Counted from the stretch's first letter, positions 1-9,188 are shown. The stretch is 64,000 bases of DNA from Brucella pseudogrignonensis (GCF_002252525.1 NZ_NNRM01000022.1:62001-126000); one strand, 5' to 3'. Program-made: numbers and translations. The notes: a model not told the origin generated them from the letters alone.

Positions 1-2
1 CG

Positions 3-467
3 CGTAAGTTTGCAGCCGCAATGAAGTACCCGCCGATTGGCGAGCGTTCATGGGGTGTTTTCCGCGCCAATGCTGATTACGGAGCGCCGGGCTCGAACGA
101 TTATCTCGTAACTGCCAATCAGGATACGCTGGCTTTCGCCATGATCGAAACACGCGATGCCTATGATGCGCTGGATGCGATTCTTGACGTGCGCGGTATC
201 GATGGCGTTTTCGTGGGTCCTGCCGACTTCTCGATTGCCTGGAGCAATGGCCGTGAAGCCAATCCGGATTCCGAAGTGATCATCGAGCCAGTGAGCACCA
301 TCGCTCGTAAGGCCGCAGCTGCTGGAAAATTCGCTGGCATTTATTCGCCGTCAGCAGAGTTCGCACGGCGCTACATCCCGCTTGGCTTCCAGTTCCTGAC
401 ACTTGGAAACGATAGCGGCTATCTGCGCCTCGGCGCAAAAACGCTCGTTGACGCTGTCCGGGCTTAA
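3..467 (+). CDS. HpcH/HpaI aldolase family protein (3' part only)
   Basis: The reading frame is open back to the window edge, so this is the C-terminal ~154 residues of a longer gene; the first ATG, at 21, is internal. The segments AMKYPPIGERSWGVFRA, MIETRDAYDALD and GVFVGPADFSIAWS match class II pyruvate aldolases of the HpcH/HpaI family (4-hydroxy-2-oxoheptanedioate or 2-dehydro-3-deoxyglucarate aldolases), which cleave 2-oxo-3-deoxy acids to pyruvate and an aldehyde. The MIETRDA glutamate and the GPADFS loop belong to the metal and substrate site. The substrate cannot be fixed from this fragment. A hairpin terminator follows immediately. Confidence 0.85.
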   Translation, partial: RKFAAAMKYPPIGERSWGVFRANADYGAPGSNDYLVTANQDTLAFAMIETRDAYDALDAILDVRGIDGVFVGPADFSIAWSNGREANPDSEVIIEPVSTIARKAAAAGKFAGIYSPSAEFARRYIPLGFQFLTLGNDSGYLRLGAKTLVDAVRA

Positions 468-473
468 ATAAAT

Positions 474-502
474 AAGCGGCAGATCATTCAATCTGCCGCT
501 TT
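474..502. terminator. Intrinsic terminator, possibly bidirectional
   Basis: An 11-bp stem (AAGCGGCAGAT with ATCTGCCGCTT) lies just after the aldolase stop and before the end of the convergent hydrolase gene. It probably serves both. Confidence 0.7.
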
Positions 503-551
503 CAAAACTGTTCTGAATCTATTTAATCAGAAAATTAGATAACTCTTTGAT

Positions 552-1118
552 TCAATGCATTTTTGGCGGCTGAAGATTGGTCATAAATTCAGCAAAAACC
601 ATAGAGCCTTCCGGCCACGGACCATGTCCGGATTCCGAATTGATATGCCCTGCATCGCCTGCATCGATGAGCAGCGCACCCCAGTCCTTCACGATATCTT
701 CTGCGGCTTCAAAGCTTGAGAAGGGATCATTGCGGCTGACGACGGTAATCGTCGGAAATGGCAGGCGCTCACGCGGATAAGGGCCGAATGTCATCAGGTG
801 CTTTGGCCGGATCTTTTCGTTCGACACATCGGGAGGCGCTACAAAGAAAGCACCGGCTACCTTGTGCTGAATTTGCGGAAGAGCGTGAAGCGCAGTTGCA
901 ACGCCAAGCGAATGAGCAACAAGCACGATCGGCTTCGTCGTCTCATTGGCTGCTTTGACCAGCTGTGCCACCCAATCGTCTTTGACTGGCTTCGACCATT
1001 CGGCCTGTTCGACACGTCGTGCCGTCGAGAGTTTATTCTCCCAGCGCGTCTGCCAATGATCAGGTCCGGAATTGGTGTAGCCGGGGATGATAAGAATATC
1101 TGCGTCTTTGACTTTCAT
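552..1118 (-). CDS. RBBP9/YdeN-type serine hydrolase
   Basis: This is a 188-residue single-domain alpha/beta hydrolase. The N-terminal IPGYTNSGPDHWQTRWE signature is characteristic of the RBBP9/YdeN family (DUF1234-like). The nucleophile is Ser70 in VAHSLG and the likely catalytic His is H158 in GHINSESG, with the acid near the NDPF segment. There is no signal peptide, so it should be cytosolic. The natural substrate of bacterial members is generally unknown; only general esterase/hydrolase chemistry is supported. Confidence 0.88.
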   Translation of the reverse strand: MKVKDADILIIPGYTNSGPDHWQTRWENKLSTARRVEQAEWSKPVKDDWVAQLVKAANETTKPIVLVAHSLGVATALHALPQIQHKVAGAFFVAPPDVSNEKIRPKHLMTFGPYPRERLPFPTITVVSRNDPFSSFEAAEDIVKDWGALLIDAGDAGHINSESGHGPWPEGSMVFAEFMTNLQPPKMH

Positions 1119-1289
1119 GCCCCCTATTTAGAGCCGTTTCAACGCATCTTCAAGCTCAGCTATAGCGCGTCAAAAAGAACTTAGATGTCGCAAATGATGA
1201 ACAGCTTGTTCGCTGATCGCTATCTTGTGAAACACTCGCTAAATTGTGATCTTTAGCGGGAAGATAATTACGGAGAGGATTTGACGGCC

Positions 1290-2264
1290 ATGACGATAAG
1301 CAGAAGAACGATACTTGGTTCTGCAGGTGCTGCCGTCATGAGCAATATTCTTTCCGCGCGCGCAGAAATGCCGCCGAAGGAGAATGAAATGACTGAAACA
1401 CTGAAGATGGCCGCTGCTGATAAGGGTGGTTCGACCGCTGCCACTGTAAAGAGCGCTCCTTTGCCTTTTGCTATGACGACACCGGTACGTGTGGCGCGCA
1501 TTGGCTTAAAGGCGCGCGATGCAGAAACTCTGGCTGAGTATTATCGTGATGTCGTAGGCTTGCGTGAAATGACGCGTCGTGGCGCTTCCATTGTATTGGG
1601 TGCGGGCGACCGTGAACTGATGGAAATCGAGCAGTTTTCGGCTGCTAAGCCTGATGATCCACGCAGCGCTGGTCTCTACCACACGGCTTTCTTGCTGCCG
1701 ACTCGTGGCGATCTCGCCCGCTGGTCGCGCCGCGCCATCGACAAGCAGCTGCCTGTTGCCGGTGCGTCGGATCATAATGTCAGCGAAGCGATCTACCTGA
1801 CAGATCCTGAAGGCAACGGCATTGAGATCTATTCCGACCGTCCACACAATACGTGGCAGTGGAATGGTGATCGCGTGAAGATGGGCACCGAGGCGCTCGA
1901 CGTGAAGAACCTTCTCGACCTTATTGATCGTGAAGGTGGTGAATGGAACGGCGCACCGCAAAACACGGTTGTTGGTCACGTTCACTTGCGCGTTGGCAAC
2001 GCGAAGGATGCTGAATCCTTTTGGCATCAGCAGTTGGGCTTTGACACCGTTCAGACCTATGGCGACAAGGCCGTGTTTCTGTCCACTGGCGGCTATCACC
2101 ACCACATTGGTGCTAATGCCTGGCAGAGTTCAGGTGCCGGCTTGCGCGATAAGGATCGCACAGGTCTTGCATGGGTCGAAATGGAAGATACGCGTGGCGG
2201 TAATAACCACGTCTTTGAAGACCCATGGGGCAATGTGATCAATACGATCAAAAAGAGCGCCTAA
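1290..2264 (+). CDS. VOC (glyoxalase/extradiol dioxygenase-like) protein with Tat-like leader
   Basis: Two vicinal-oxygen-chelate repeats are visible, starting at VARIGLKARDAETLAEYYRD and at VVGHVHLRVGNAKDAESFW. Metal-ligand candidates are the His of YHTAFLL and the Glu of GNGIEIY in repeat 1, and the His of GHVHLRV in repeat 2. The layout resembles CatE-type catechol-2,3-dioxygenase-like proteins. Unusually, an N-terminal ~55-residue extension begins MTISRRTILGSAG and ends in an ARA-type cleavage site, which looks like a twin-arginine signal. I chose ATG 1290 because GGAGAGG at 1272-1278 is well spaced for it and too close to TTG 1281. A cytosolic start at ATG 1473 (MTTPVRVAR) would give the usual family length. 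Confidence 0.82.
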   Translation: MTISRRTILGSAGAAVMSNILSARAEMPPKENEMTETLKMAAADKGGSTAATVKSAPLPFAMTTPVRVARIGLKARDAETLAEYYRDVVGLREMTRRGASIVLGAGDRELMEIEQFSAAKPDDPRSAGLYHTAFLLPTRGDLARWSRRAIDKQLPVAGASDHNVSEAIYLTDPEGNGIEIYSDRPHNTWQWNGDRVKMGTEALDVKNLLDLIDREGGEWNGAPQNTVVGHVHLRVGNAKDAESFWHQQLGFDTVQTYGDKAVFLSTGGYHHHIGANAWQSSGAGLRDKDRTGLAWVEMEDTRGGNNHVFEDPWGNVINTIKKSA

Positions 2265-2275
2265 TCCGAATTAAT

Positions 2276-2311
2276 AAAAAGCCCCATGTTTACAGAAACA
2301 TGGGGCTTTTT
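2276..2311. terminator. Strong intrinsic terminator after the VOC gene
   Basis: An 11-bp GC-rich stem (GCCCCATGTTT with AAACATGGGGC) is flanked by A-tract and T-tract, so it can work on both strands. Confidence 0.9.
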
Positions 2312-2349
2312 GCAGATTCAATTTATCAGCGTTAGTGATTTTGGTTATG

Positions 2350-2470
2350 GCGTCCGAAAATCGTGGCTTTCGAGAACCGGAGCGCAGCGTACTCAAGGTA
2401 CGTGATCACCGGAGGCGCTCCGCATAATCCCGAAAAGTTGCAGACTTTTCGGAGAAAATTATGCGGTTTT
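2350..2470. repeat. Intergenic palindromic repeat, Bru-RS-like
   Basis: About 120 bp of nested palindromes fill the space between the VOC terminator and purB. Visible pairs include CGTAC/GTACG around a TCAAG loop (near 2388-2402), and an outer CGCATAAT/ATTATGCG (2421-2464) enclosing CCGAAAAGT/ACTTTTCGG. The arrangement and wording resemble the short Bru-RS palindromes of Brucella. No coding potential is seen. Confidence 0.6.
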
Positions 2471-2510
2471 AAAAAATTCACGCGATTTGCAGGCCGCCAG
2501 AGCCTAAATC

Positions 2511-3812
2511 TCAGCCGAAAACGCGCTTGAAGATCGTATCAACATGTTTGGTGTGATAGCCAAGATCGAACTTTTCGCGGATTTGTTCTTCGGAAAGTGC
2601 TGCACGCACTTCCGCGTCACCGAGCAGTTCTTCGAGGAAGTCCGCACCCTGTTCCCAGACCTTCATGGCATTGCGCTGCACGAGGCGGTAGGAATCTTCA
2701 CGCGAAACGCCAGCCTGTGTGAGTGCGAGCAGAACGCGCTGCGAATGCACAAGACCACGGAACTTGTTCATGTTTTTCAGCATGTTTTCCGGGTAGATCA
2801 CCAGCTTTTCGACAACGCCAGCCAGACGGTTCAGCGCAAAGTCGAGTGTGATGGTGGTGTCTGGGCCAATTGCGCGTTCAACGCTCGAATGCGAAATATC
2901 GCGTTCATGCCAGAGGGCAACATTTTCCATTGCAGGCACAACCGACATACGTACCAGACGGGCGAGGCCGGTCAGGTTTTCGGTCAGGACAGGGTTGCGC
3001 TTGTGCGGCATCGCCGACGAGCCTTTCTGGCCGGGCGAGAAGAACTCTTCCGCTTCCAGAACTTCCGTACGCTGCATGTGACGGATTTCGATGGCTACGT
3101 TCTCAATCGACGAAGCGATGACGCCGAGCGTTGCAAAGAACATGGCGTGACGGTCGCGCGGAATAACCTGCGTTGAAACTGGCTCTGCTTCGAGACCGAG
3201 CTTTTCGCAGACATATTCTTCAACGCGTGGATCGATATTGGCGAAGGTGCCAACAGCGCCCGATACGGCACCGGTCGCGATTTCTGCGCGTGCTGCAACG
3301 AGACGCGCGCGGTTCCGTTCCATTTCGGCGTAGAAACGTGCGAAAGTCAGACCCATTGTGGTTGGTTCGGCATGAATGCCATGGCTACGGCCGATACGAA
3401 CGGTATCCTTGTGTTCAAATGCGCGCTTCTTAAGCGCTGCAAGCACACGATCCATGTCTGCGAGAAGCAGATCAGCTGCGCGAACGAGCTGCACATTGAG
3501 CGTGGTGTCGAGTACGTCCGACGAGGTCATGCCCTGATGCACGAAGCGGCTGTCTGGGCCGATGAATTCTGCCAGATGCGTGAGGAACGCGATGACGTCA
3601 TGTTTGGTGACGGCTTCGATTTCGTCGATGCGCGCGACGTCGAACTTGGCGGCATCACCCTTTTCCCAGATGGTCTTTGCGGCTTCTTTAGGGATTACGC
3701 CGAGTTCGGCAAGCGCCTCACATGCATAGGCCTCAATTTCGAACCAGATGCGGAATTTGGTTTCGGGAGACCAGATGGCGACCATTTCTGGTCGGGAATA
3801 GCGCGGGATCAT
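2511..3812 (-). CDS. purB: Adenylosuccinate lyase
   Basis: The enzyme performs two beta-eliminations in purine synthesis: SAICAR to AICAR plus fumarate, and adenylosuccinate to AMP. The 433-residue product has the N-terminal MIPRYSRPEM, the TSSDVLDT segment, SHGIHAEP, and the flexible signature loop GSSAMPHKRNP of the fumarase/aspartase superfamily. ATG 3812 is preferred over ATG 3818 because the AGG at 3821-3823 sits 8 bases from the former and 2 from the latter. It lies last in the minus-strand run acpXL to purB. Confidence 0.97.
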   Translation of the reverse strand: MIPRYSRPEMVAIWSPETKFRIWFEIEAYACEALAELGVIPKEAAKTIWEKGDAAKFDVARIDEIEAVTKHDVIAFLTHLAEFIGPDSRFVHQGMTSSDVLDTTLNVQLVRAADLLLADMDRVLAALKKRAFEHKDTVRIGRSHGIHAEPTTMGLTFARFYAEMERNRARLVAARAEIATGAVSGAVGTFANIDPRVEEYVCEKLGLEAEPVSTQVIPRDRHAMFFATLGVIASSIENVAIEIRHMQRTEVLEAEEFFSPGQKGSSAMPHKRNPVLTENLTGLARLVRMSVVPAMENVALWHERDISHSSVERAIGPDTTITLDFALNRLAGVVEKLVIYPENMLKNMNKFRGLVHSQRVLLALTQAGVSREDSYRLVQRNAMKVWEQGADFLEELLGDAEVRAALSEEQIREKFDLGYHTKHVDTIFKRVFG

Positions 3813-3933
3813 GGGCATATCCTGTTTTGGCGGCCCGTCTGCCGGGCTGCAGGTCTTGGGTAAAGGGAATGCGCGGTGTTTAGCAGAGCCTGATGCTCAG
3901 CTCAACGCACTCCCCCGGAAAAGTGGCTTCAGT

Positions 3934-4605
3934 TTATCGTCCAGCTTCTGCTGCTTCGCGAATGGCTTTGATGTTAGCGGCATAACTCTCAACTGAGTTG
4001 CCTTTGTAAACGGCAGAACCCGCAACGAGAATATTTGCACCGGCTGCAACAACCGATCCGGCAGTCTCAGGCGTGATACCGCCATCCACTTCGATATCGA
4101 TCGGGCGGTCGCCAATCATCTCACGCACTTGGCTGATCTTGTCGAGCATCGGCGCAATGAACTTCTGGCCGCCGAAACCCGGATTGACCGTCATGACGAG
4201 AACGAGATCAACGTCATCAATGACGTTGGTCAATGCTTCAACAGGGGTTGCTGGATTGAGCGCCAGACCAGACTTTTTGCCCAAAGCGCGGATGCTCTGG
4301 AGCGAGCGGTGCGTATGTGCGCCAGCTTCTGCGTGGATTGTAATGAGATCGCAGCCCGCATCCGCAAATGGTTCAAGATATGGATCGCAAGGGGCGATCA
4401 TCAGATGCGTGTCGAAGAAAGCCTTGGTGCGTGGACGAATTGCTTTCACCACCTGCGGACCGAACGTGATGTTCGGCACGAAATGACCATCCATGACATC
4501 GATGTGAATCCAGTCGGCACCGGCTTCAAGCACGGCATCAACTTCTTCTCCCAGACGCGCAAAGTCGGCCGAAAGGATGGATGGGGCGATAGCGATAGGA
4601 CGCAT
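3934..4605 (-). CDS. rpe: Ribulose-phosphate 3-epimerase
   Basis: This 223-residue TIM barrel interconverts ribulose 5-phosphate and xylulose 5-phosphate in the pentose phosphate pathway. Diagnostic segments are [25 protein letters not shown] (metal-binding His and catalytic Asp), [17 protein letters not shown] and IEVDGGI (second catalytic Asp and phosphate site). Length is normal. It lies between lpxXL and purB on the same strand, with 83- and 121-bp gaps. Confidence 0.97.
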   Translation of the reverse strand: MRPIAIAPSILSADFARLGEEVDAVLEAGADWIHIDVMDGHFVPNITFGPQVVKAIRPRTKAFFDTHLMIAPCDPYLEPFADAGCDLITIHAEAGAHTHRSLQSIRALGKKSGLALNPATPVEALTNVIDDVDLVLVMTVNPGFGGQKFIAPMLDKISQVREMIGDRPIDIEVDGGITPETAGSVVAAGANILVAGSAVYKGNSVESYAANIKAIREAAEAGR

Positions 4606-4688
4606 GGTTGTCTCCCTTGCAGGATGTTTTCACATCATAAAATAAAAATGCGTCCGGCCAGTTTTGACCGAACGCAGATATTGAGTCT

Positions 4689-5612
4689 CTAGCCCCAGCG
4701 CTTGTGGAACCACATCCACTGGCCAGGATATTCGCGCACCCATTCCTCAACGGTATCGTTGAGAAGCTGCGCGGTCGCGGCGATATCGATTTCGCCTTTT
4801 TCGTCGCGTGGCAGCTCCATGCGCTCTTTCAGCTCAAGCCGGTATCGACCGCCAGGCAGGCGTATGCAGCGCGCCGGATAGACATCGCAATCATACTGTC
4901 GCGCGAGCTTTGCGAGCAACGGATTGGTTTTTACCGGGCGATCAAAGAAGGTGGAGGGAACGCCACGCTGGAACTTCTGGTCCACCAGCATCCCGACATT
5001 ACCGCCAGCATCCAGAACACGCGCCAGCGACCATGCGGCACCGGCCTTTGATGGCACCAGATGACCCATATTGGTTTTGCGCGCTTTGAGAACGGTCTTC
5101 GCGATATAGGGATTGTTCGGTGGGCGGAAGAGGGCCGTCACATCAAGGCCGAACGTACCGGCACAGATCGGCAGAAGCTCGAAATTGCCGGTATGCGCGG
5201 TGAAGAAAATATGCGGCTTGGTCTCGTTGCGGAGACGTTCGAAAATCGGAATGCCGTCAACTTCGATAAGACCGGGTTCGGTCGCATTGGGATCAAAATC
5301 GAAGATCGCATCAAGGAAGATGTATTCCGCGAAAAGACGCGCCATAGAATCCCACATTTCGACGGCGATCTTTTCAATTTCAGCATCGCTCTTCTCAGGA
5401 TAGGCAAGGCGCAGATTGTTGGTTGCAACCTTGTGCCGTGGCGTCAGCGGTCCCACCTTGCGCGCAAACCATGCGGAAAAGCGGATTGCGCTTTTCGCAG
5501 GCAGGAGACGGAGAAGTGCGAGCGCGATAAACACAGCCTGCGCCCAAAGCCAGTAGTTGAACTGCTTGAGCTTACGCGACCATTTAAAGAGAAGAAGCTT
5601 AATCTTGAACAT
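4689..5612 (-). CDS. lpxXL: Lipid A acyltransferase for the very-long-chain fatty acid
   Basis: A 307-residue member of the LpxL/HtrB lysophospholipid-acyltransferase family. The HX4E catalytic motif is AHTGNFELLP, and FDRPVKTNP and GQWMWFHKRW are family blocks. An N-terminal hydrophobic segment (WAQAVFIALALLRLLPA) would anchor it to the inner membrane. Family membership alone would give LpxL. The assignment to LpxXL, which moves the 27-hydroxyoctacosanoate chain from AcpXL to lipid A in rhizobia, rests on its place at the end of the acpXL cluster, 6 bp after adh2XL. Confidence 0.88.
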   Translation of the reverse strand: MFKIKLLLFKWSRKLKQFNYWLWAQAVFIALALLRLLPAKSAIRFSAWFARKVGPLTPRHKVATNNLRLAYPEKSDAEIEKIAVEMWDSMARLFAEYIFLDAIFDFDPNATEPGLIEVDGIPIFERLRNETKPHIFFTAHTGNFELLPICAGTFGLDVTALFRPPNNPYIAKTVLKARKTNMGHLVPSKAGAAWSLARVLDAGGNVGMLVDQKFQRGVPSTFFDRPVKTNPLLAKLARQYDCDVYPARCIRLPGGRYRLELKERMELPRDEKGEIDIAATAQLLNDTVEEWVREYPGQWMWFHKRWG

Positions 5613-5618
5613 AAAGGC

Positions 5619-6647
5619 TTAGTCGATCTGCAACACGATCTTGCCGAACACGTCGCGGCCTTCCATGCGCTTGAGAGCCGTACCGATGTCGTCAAAGCCG
5701 ACAATGGTGTCGATCACTGGATGAACAACGCCCTGCGCCATTTTCTGCATCGCATCAGCCATGTTTTCCATGCGGCAACCGAACGAGCCGAGGATTTTAA
5801 GCTGCTGCTGGAAGAGCTGCATCAGGTTCATGTTCGTTGAAACACCAGAGGTCGAACCACAGGTGACGAGACGCGCGCCGCGCTTCATGCAGAGCATCGA
5901 GCCTGCCCATGTGTCGGCACCAACGTGTTCGAACACGACATCGACGCCCTTCTTCTTGGTGAGCTTGCGTACAACACCTTCAAAGCGATCGACACGGTAG
6001 TTGATGACGTGATCGGCACCGAGCGCCTTAGCCTTTTCGATCTTATCGTCAGAGCCAACCGTTGTGATGACGGTGCAGCCCATTTTCTTGGCAAGCTGGA
6101 TCGCAGCCGAACCAATGCCGGAACCGCCAGCCTGAACCAGAACGGTTTCGCCCGGCTGGAGTTTCGCATTGTCAAACAGCATATGCTCGACCGTCCCAAA
6201 GGTAACAGGAGCGACCGCAGCACCGATTGCGTCAACGCCGGGAGGTGCTGGAACGAGCAGACGTGCTGGCAGATTAACGGCTTCACAGGCAAAGCCATCG
6301 AGATGGAAGCCATGAACGCCGCCAACGTGTTCACAGAGATTATCGCGACCTTCGCGGCAGGCCTTGCACAGACCACATGTGCGTGCGCCATAGATCGACA
6401 CGAGCTGGCCTGGCAGAACATTTGATACGCCCGGGCCGATTGCATCGACAACGCCGGAAGCTTCCGCACCGATGACCAGTGGCATCTTACGCTTGGCAAA
6501 TGCCATGCCGCGCCAGCCCCATACGTCGATATGGTTGAGTGCTACAGCCTTGATCCGGACTGTCACTTCGCCATTGCCGGGTGCCGGTGGCGGAGCGATA
6601 TCGGTCATTTCGAGACGACGATCGTCGAGAAGCTGCAAGGCGCGCAT
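5619..6647 (-). CDS. adh2XL: Zinc-type alcohol dehydrogenase of the VLCFA cluster
   Basis: A 342-residue medium-chain dehydrogenase/reductase. The GroES-like half carries GAEASGVVDAIGPGV and the structural zinc cluster CGLCKACREGRDNLC (four Cys). The Rossmann half has VLVQAGGSGIGSAAIQLAK for NAD(P). In Rhizobium the equivalent gene, adh2XL, sits between fabF1XL and lpxXL and is thought to help build or modify the 27-hydroxy C28 chain; its exact reaction is unproven. The order here is the same, which is the main support for the symbol. Confidence 0.85.
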   Translation of the reverse strand: MRALQLLDDRRLEMTDIAPPPAPGNGEVTVRIKAVALNHIDVWGWRGMAFAKRKMPLVIGAEASGVVDAIGPGVSNVLPGQLVSIYGARTCGLCKACREGRDNLCEHVGGVHGFHLDGFACEAVNLPARLLVPAPPGVDAIGAAVAPVTFGTVEHMLFDNAKLQPGETVLVQAGGSGIGSAAIQLAKKMGCTVITTVGSDDKIEKAKALGADHVINYRVDRFEGVVRKLTKKKGVDVVFEHVGADTWAGSMLCMKRGARLVTCGSTSGVSTNMNLMQLFQQQLKILGSFGCRMENMADAMQKMAQGVVHPVIDTIVGFDDIGTALKRMEGRDVFGKIVLQID

Positions 6648-6727
6648 GAATTTATCCTTTTCAAGACATAATCCCGGAAAGCATTTTGCTGACCGGGATT
6701 ACCGAGAATATATAACTGCAGATCCGA

Positions 6728-8005
6728 TTAATTCGGATTTGCCGTCAAAACAAGGCTCGTGTTCTGTCCACCAAAGCCAAATGAGTTGGAAAGCACGGCA
6801 GAAACCTGTCCATCACGCTTAACATTTGGCACGACATCCAGCGGAATTGCCGGATCTGGATTGTCGTAATTGATGGTCGGAGGCAATGTGCCGGTTTCAA
6901 TCGTCAGCAGCGAGAATACGGCTTCAATCGCACCAGCGGCGGTCAGTGTGTGACCGATCATCGACTTGTTGGACGAAACAGGAATCGAAGAAAGCCGCTC
7001 ACCAAACACGGTTGAAAGGGCAAGATATTCCATCTTGTCATTTTCAGGTGTCGAAGTGCCGTGAGCATTGACATAGGAAAGCTGATCTTCGGTCAGTCCC
7101 GCATCTGCAAGTGCTGCGCGTACCGTGCCGATTGCAGGTGAGGCATCCGGCTTGGAGCGGGTGCGATGGAAATCATCAGCCTTTTCACCGCAACCAGCGA
7201 GAATGCCGAGCACCTTTGCACCGCGTGCGATGGCGCTTTCAAGCGATTCCATAACCAGAGCGCCGGAGCCTTCAGCCATGGCAAAGCCGTCACGATCCTT
7301 GGAGAATGGCTTGGATGCCTTTTCCGGCTTGTCATTCTGCGTGGACAGCGCCGATAGCAGCGAGAAACGGATCAGAGCTTCAGCCGAGACCGATCCGTCG
7401 GTGCCGATTGAGAGAACACGATCACTTTCGCCGCGACGAATGGCTTCAACGCCAAGCTGAATCGCGGTTGCGCCCGAAGCACATGCGGTCGACAGCGTCA
7501 CCGGCAGGCCGCGTGTTCCAAAAGCCTCAGACAGACGTTCGGCGATGTAGCCAAACTGCGTCGTATTGAAGAGGGCATCCTGACGGGCACGGCGGCAGGC
7601 TTCAAGCAGAAGCTGATAGCTTGCGGGGCCTTCATCCTTGATGCTGGCATCAAGTGCAAAGCGGCTTTTCCAGTCGAGTTCAACCGGAGGAGCTGCGAGG
7701 AAAAGCGGTCCGCCAAAATTGGTCACTGAAAGACCGGACTGGGCGAGGGCTTCTTCACCGGCAAGCCGTGCAAGCGCTTCCGAAAGAGGCGATGCACCAA
7801 CTTCGCTTTCAGGCAGAAAATCAACAGTACCCGCAAAGCGCGTGTTGAGATTATCGGACGGGAAGCGTGTGATTTTATGAATTCCGGAACGCCCACCGGT
7901 CAGTGCAGCCCAGTTGTCTTCCTTGCCCTGTCCAAGGGAGGAAACAACGCCTGCACCGGTAATTGCAACAATGGGACGGCCGAGATGGTCTGTATATTTG
8001 GTCAT
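6728..8005 (-). CDS. fabF1XL: Beta-ketoacyl-ACP synthase (catalytic partner) for VLCFA
   Basis: A 425-residue KAS II-type condensing enzyme with the full catalytic set: Cys175 in STACASG, His315 in NAHGTSTPEND and His352 in KSMIGHT. It would extend acyl-AcpXL toward C28 for lipid A. Only one base separates its start from the stop of fabF2XL, so the two are probably translated together. The partner lacks active-site residues, so this subunit should carry the chemistry. Confidence 0.9.
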   Translation of the reverse strand: MTKYTDHLGRPIVAITGAGVVSSLGQGKEDNWAALTGGRSGIHKITRFPSDNLNTRFAGTVDFLPESEVGASPLSEALARLAGEEALAQSGLSVTNFGGPLFLAAPPVELDWKSRFALDASIKDEGPASYQLLLEACRRARQDALFNTTQFGYIAERLSEAFGTRGLPVTLSTACASGATAIQLGVEAIRRGESDRVLSIGTDGSVSAEALIRFSLLSALSTQNDKPEKASKPFSKDRDGFAMAEGSGALVMESLESAIARGAKVLGILAGCGEKADDFHRTRSKPDASPAIGTVRAALADAGLTEDQLSYVNAHGTSTPENDKMEYLALSTVFGERLSSIPVSSNKSMIGHTLTAAGAIEAVFSLLTIETGTLPPTINYDNPDPAIPLDVVPNVKRDGQVSAVLSNSFGFGGQNTSLVLTANPN

Positions 8006-8006
8006 C

Positions 8007-9188
8007 TTATGCTCTCACCAGCTTTGCAGCACCTTCGGCGCGTGTTGCGCCAATGGTGGTGACGATGGCTTCACTGACGGCTCCGTCTACGGCCTTCTCA
8101 GATGGGCCCGATGGAGCAAAGGCTTCGCCCTTCCAGACCGAAATGGCTGCAAGTGCCAAGGCCAGCGGGAACTGCGCTTCGCGCAGGTGGCCGGTCAGGC
8201 TAGCAACGCCGCGATATGCGGCTGAAACGCCTTCAAGAGCTGCTTTTTCAGCGGCCGTTGCTTCATGTGCGCCGGAAGCGCCGGAGACAACATAGCCAGG
8301 CTCTGCGCCGCCATTGGCTGCGAGCACCAGTTCATGCACGGTTTTGGCAAGATCAGCCGCATCACGGCGGATCTGCGCGCTTTCGATGCTGGCAATCTCT
8401 GCATAGGCGCGTGCGCCGCGTTTTTGCGCATGGTCTGCGCTTTCGAGCACGAGGAAAACACCCCCAGAGCCGGAAATCATGCCGCCACCGGCACTGCCTT
8501 CACGTTCCCAGAGCGATGCCCAGCCGTCGTGCTTGAGCAAGCCGCCAAGCTCGTGACCGAGAATCATGTCGAAATGTTCGGAATTGTAAGAGCCGCCGAC
8601 CAGCGCATGGGTGCTCTGGCCTGAACGAATACGTGCAGCAGCTGTTTCAATCGCCGCGATGCCGGAACCTTCTTCGCCCATGAAGGTACGGGAAGAACCA
8701 GTCACTTTATGGACGATGGAAATGTTGCCTGCCAGCAGATTGGAAAGCTGGGCAAGAAACAGGGTAGGGCGCAGCTCCGTCGACAGCTTTTCATTGAGCA
8801 TCACACCGCGATTGTTGCTGGTGCGACCTTCTTCGAGGATCTGCATATCGACAGTAATGTCGCGCTCGCCGCCACCGGCACCCACGATCATATCCATGCT
8901 TGCGCAAAGCGCTTCGTCGTCCTTGATACCTGCATCGTCAAGCGCCAGGCCTGCCGCATAGGTTCCAAGTCGCTGCCATGTCTCCATCTGGCGCTGGTCG
9001 CCACGCTTGGGGATTTGCAAACCCCAGTCGACTTCGCCAAGGGGATGAACTGTGTAAGGCGCAAAGTTTTCTCTTTCGAGGCGAGGTTCAGTACCTGCCT
9101 TGGAGAAAGCGTTCCAATGCGCATCCAGTCCTTCGCCTAGCGAGGAGATGATGCCAATGCCGGTTATGACGACTTTATTGCTCTGCAT
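8007..9188 (-). CDS. fabF2XL: KAS-like subunit without catalytic Cys (chain-length-factor-like)
   Basis: This 393-residue protein has the thiolase fold of FabF from VVITGIGIISSLGEG to the C-terminus, but its nucleophile region (residues 161-176, VTGSSRTFMGEEG) has no Cys. The only Cys in the protein is Cys95. The usual NAHGTST histidine is also gone (VSGASGAHEA, 301-310), while the last His (H334 in SLTGH) is kept. This pattern is like the KS-beta/chain-length factor of type II polyketide synthases. I infer that it pairs with FabF1XL and sets chain length. Its position matches fabF2XL of Rhizobium. Confidence 0.85.
   Translation of the reverse strand: MQSNKVVITGIGIISSLGEGLDAHWNAFSKAGTEPRLERENFAPYTVHPLGEVDWGLQIPKRGDQRQMETWQRLGTYAAGLALDDAGIKDDEALCASMDMIVGAGGGERDITVDMQILEEGRTSNNRGVMLNEKLSTELRPTLFLAQLSNLLAGNISIVHKVTGSSRTFMGEEGSGIAAIETAAARIRSGQSTHALVGGSYNSEHFDMILGHELGGLLKHDGWASLWEREGSAGGGMISGSGGVFLVLESADHAQKRGARAYAEIASIESAQIRRDAADLAKTVHELVLAANGGAEPGYVVSGASGAHEATAAEKAALEGVSAAYRGVASLTGHLREAQFPLALALAAISVWKGEAFAPSGPSEKAVDGAVSEAIVTTIGATRAEGAAKLVRA

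Noticed and set aside
1237-1258. CGCTAAA/TTTAGCG inverted repeat upstream of the VOC gene as an operator
   Set aside because: Only 7-bp arms and no regulator gene nearby; too weak to call.
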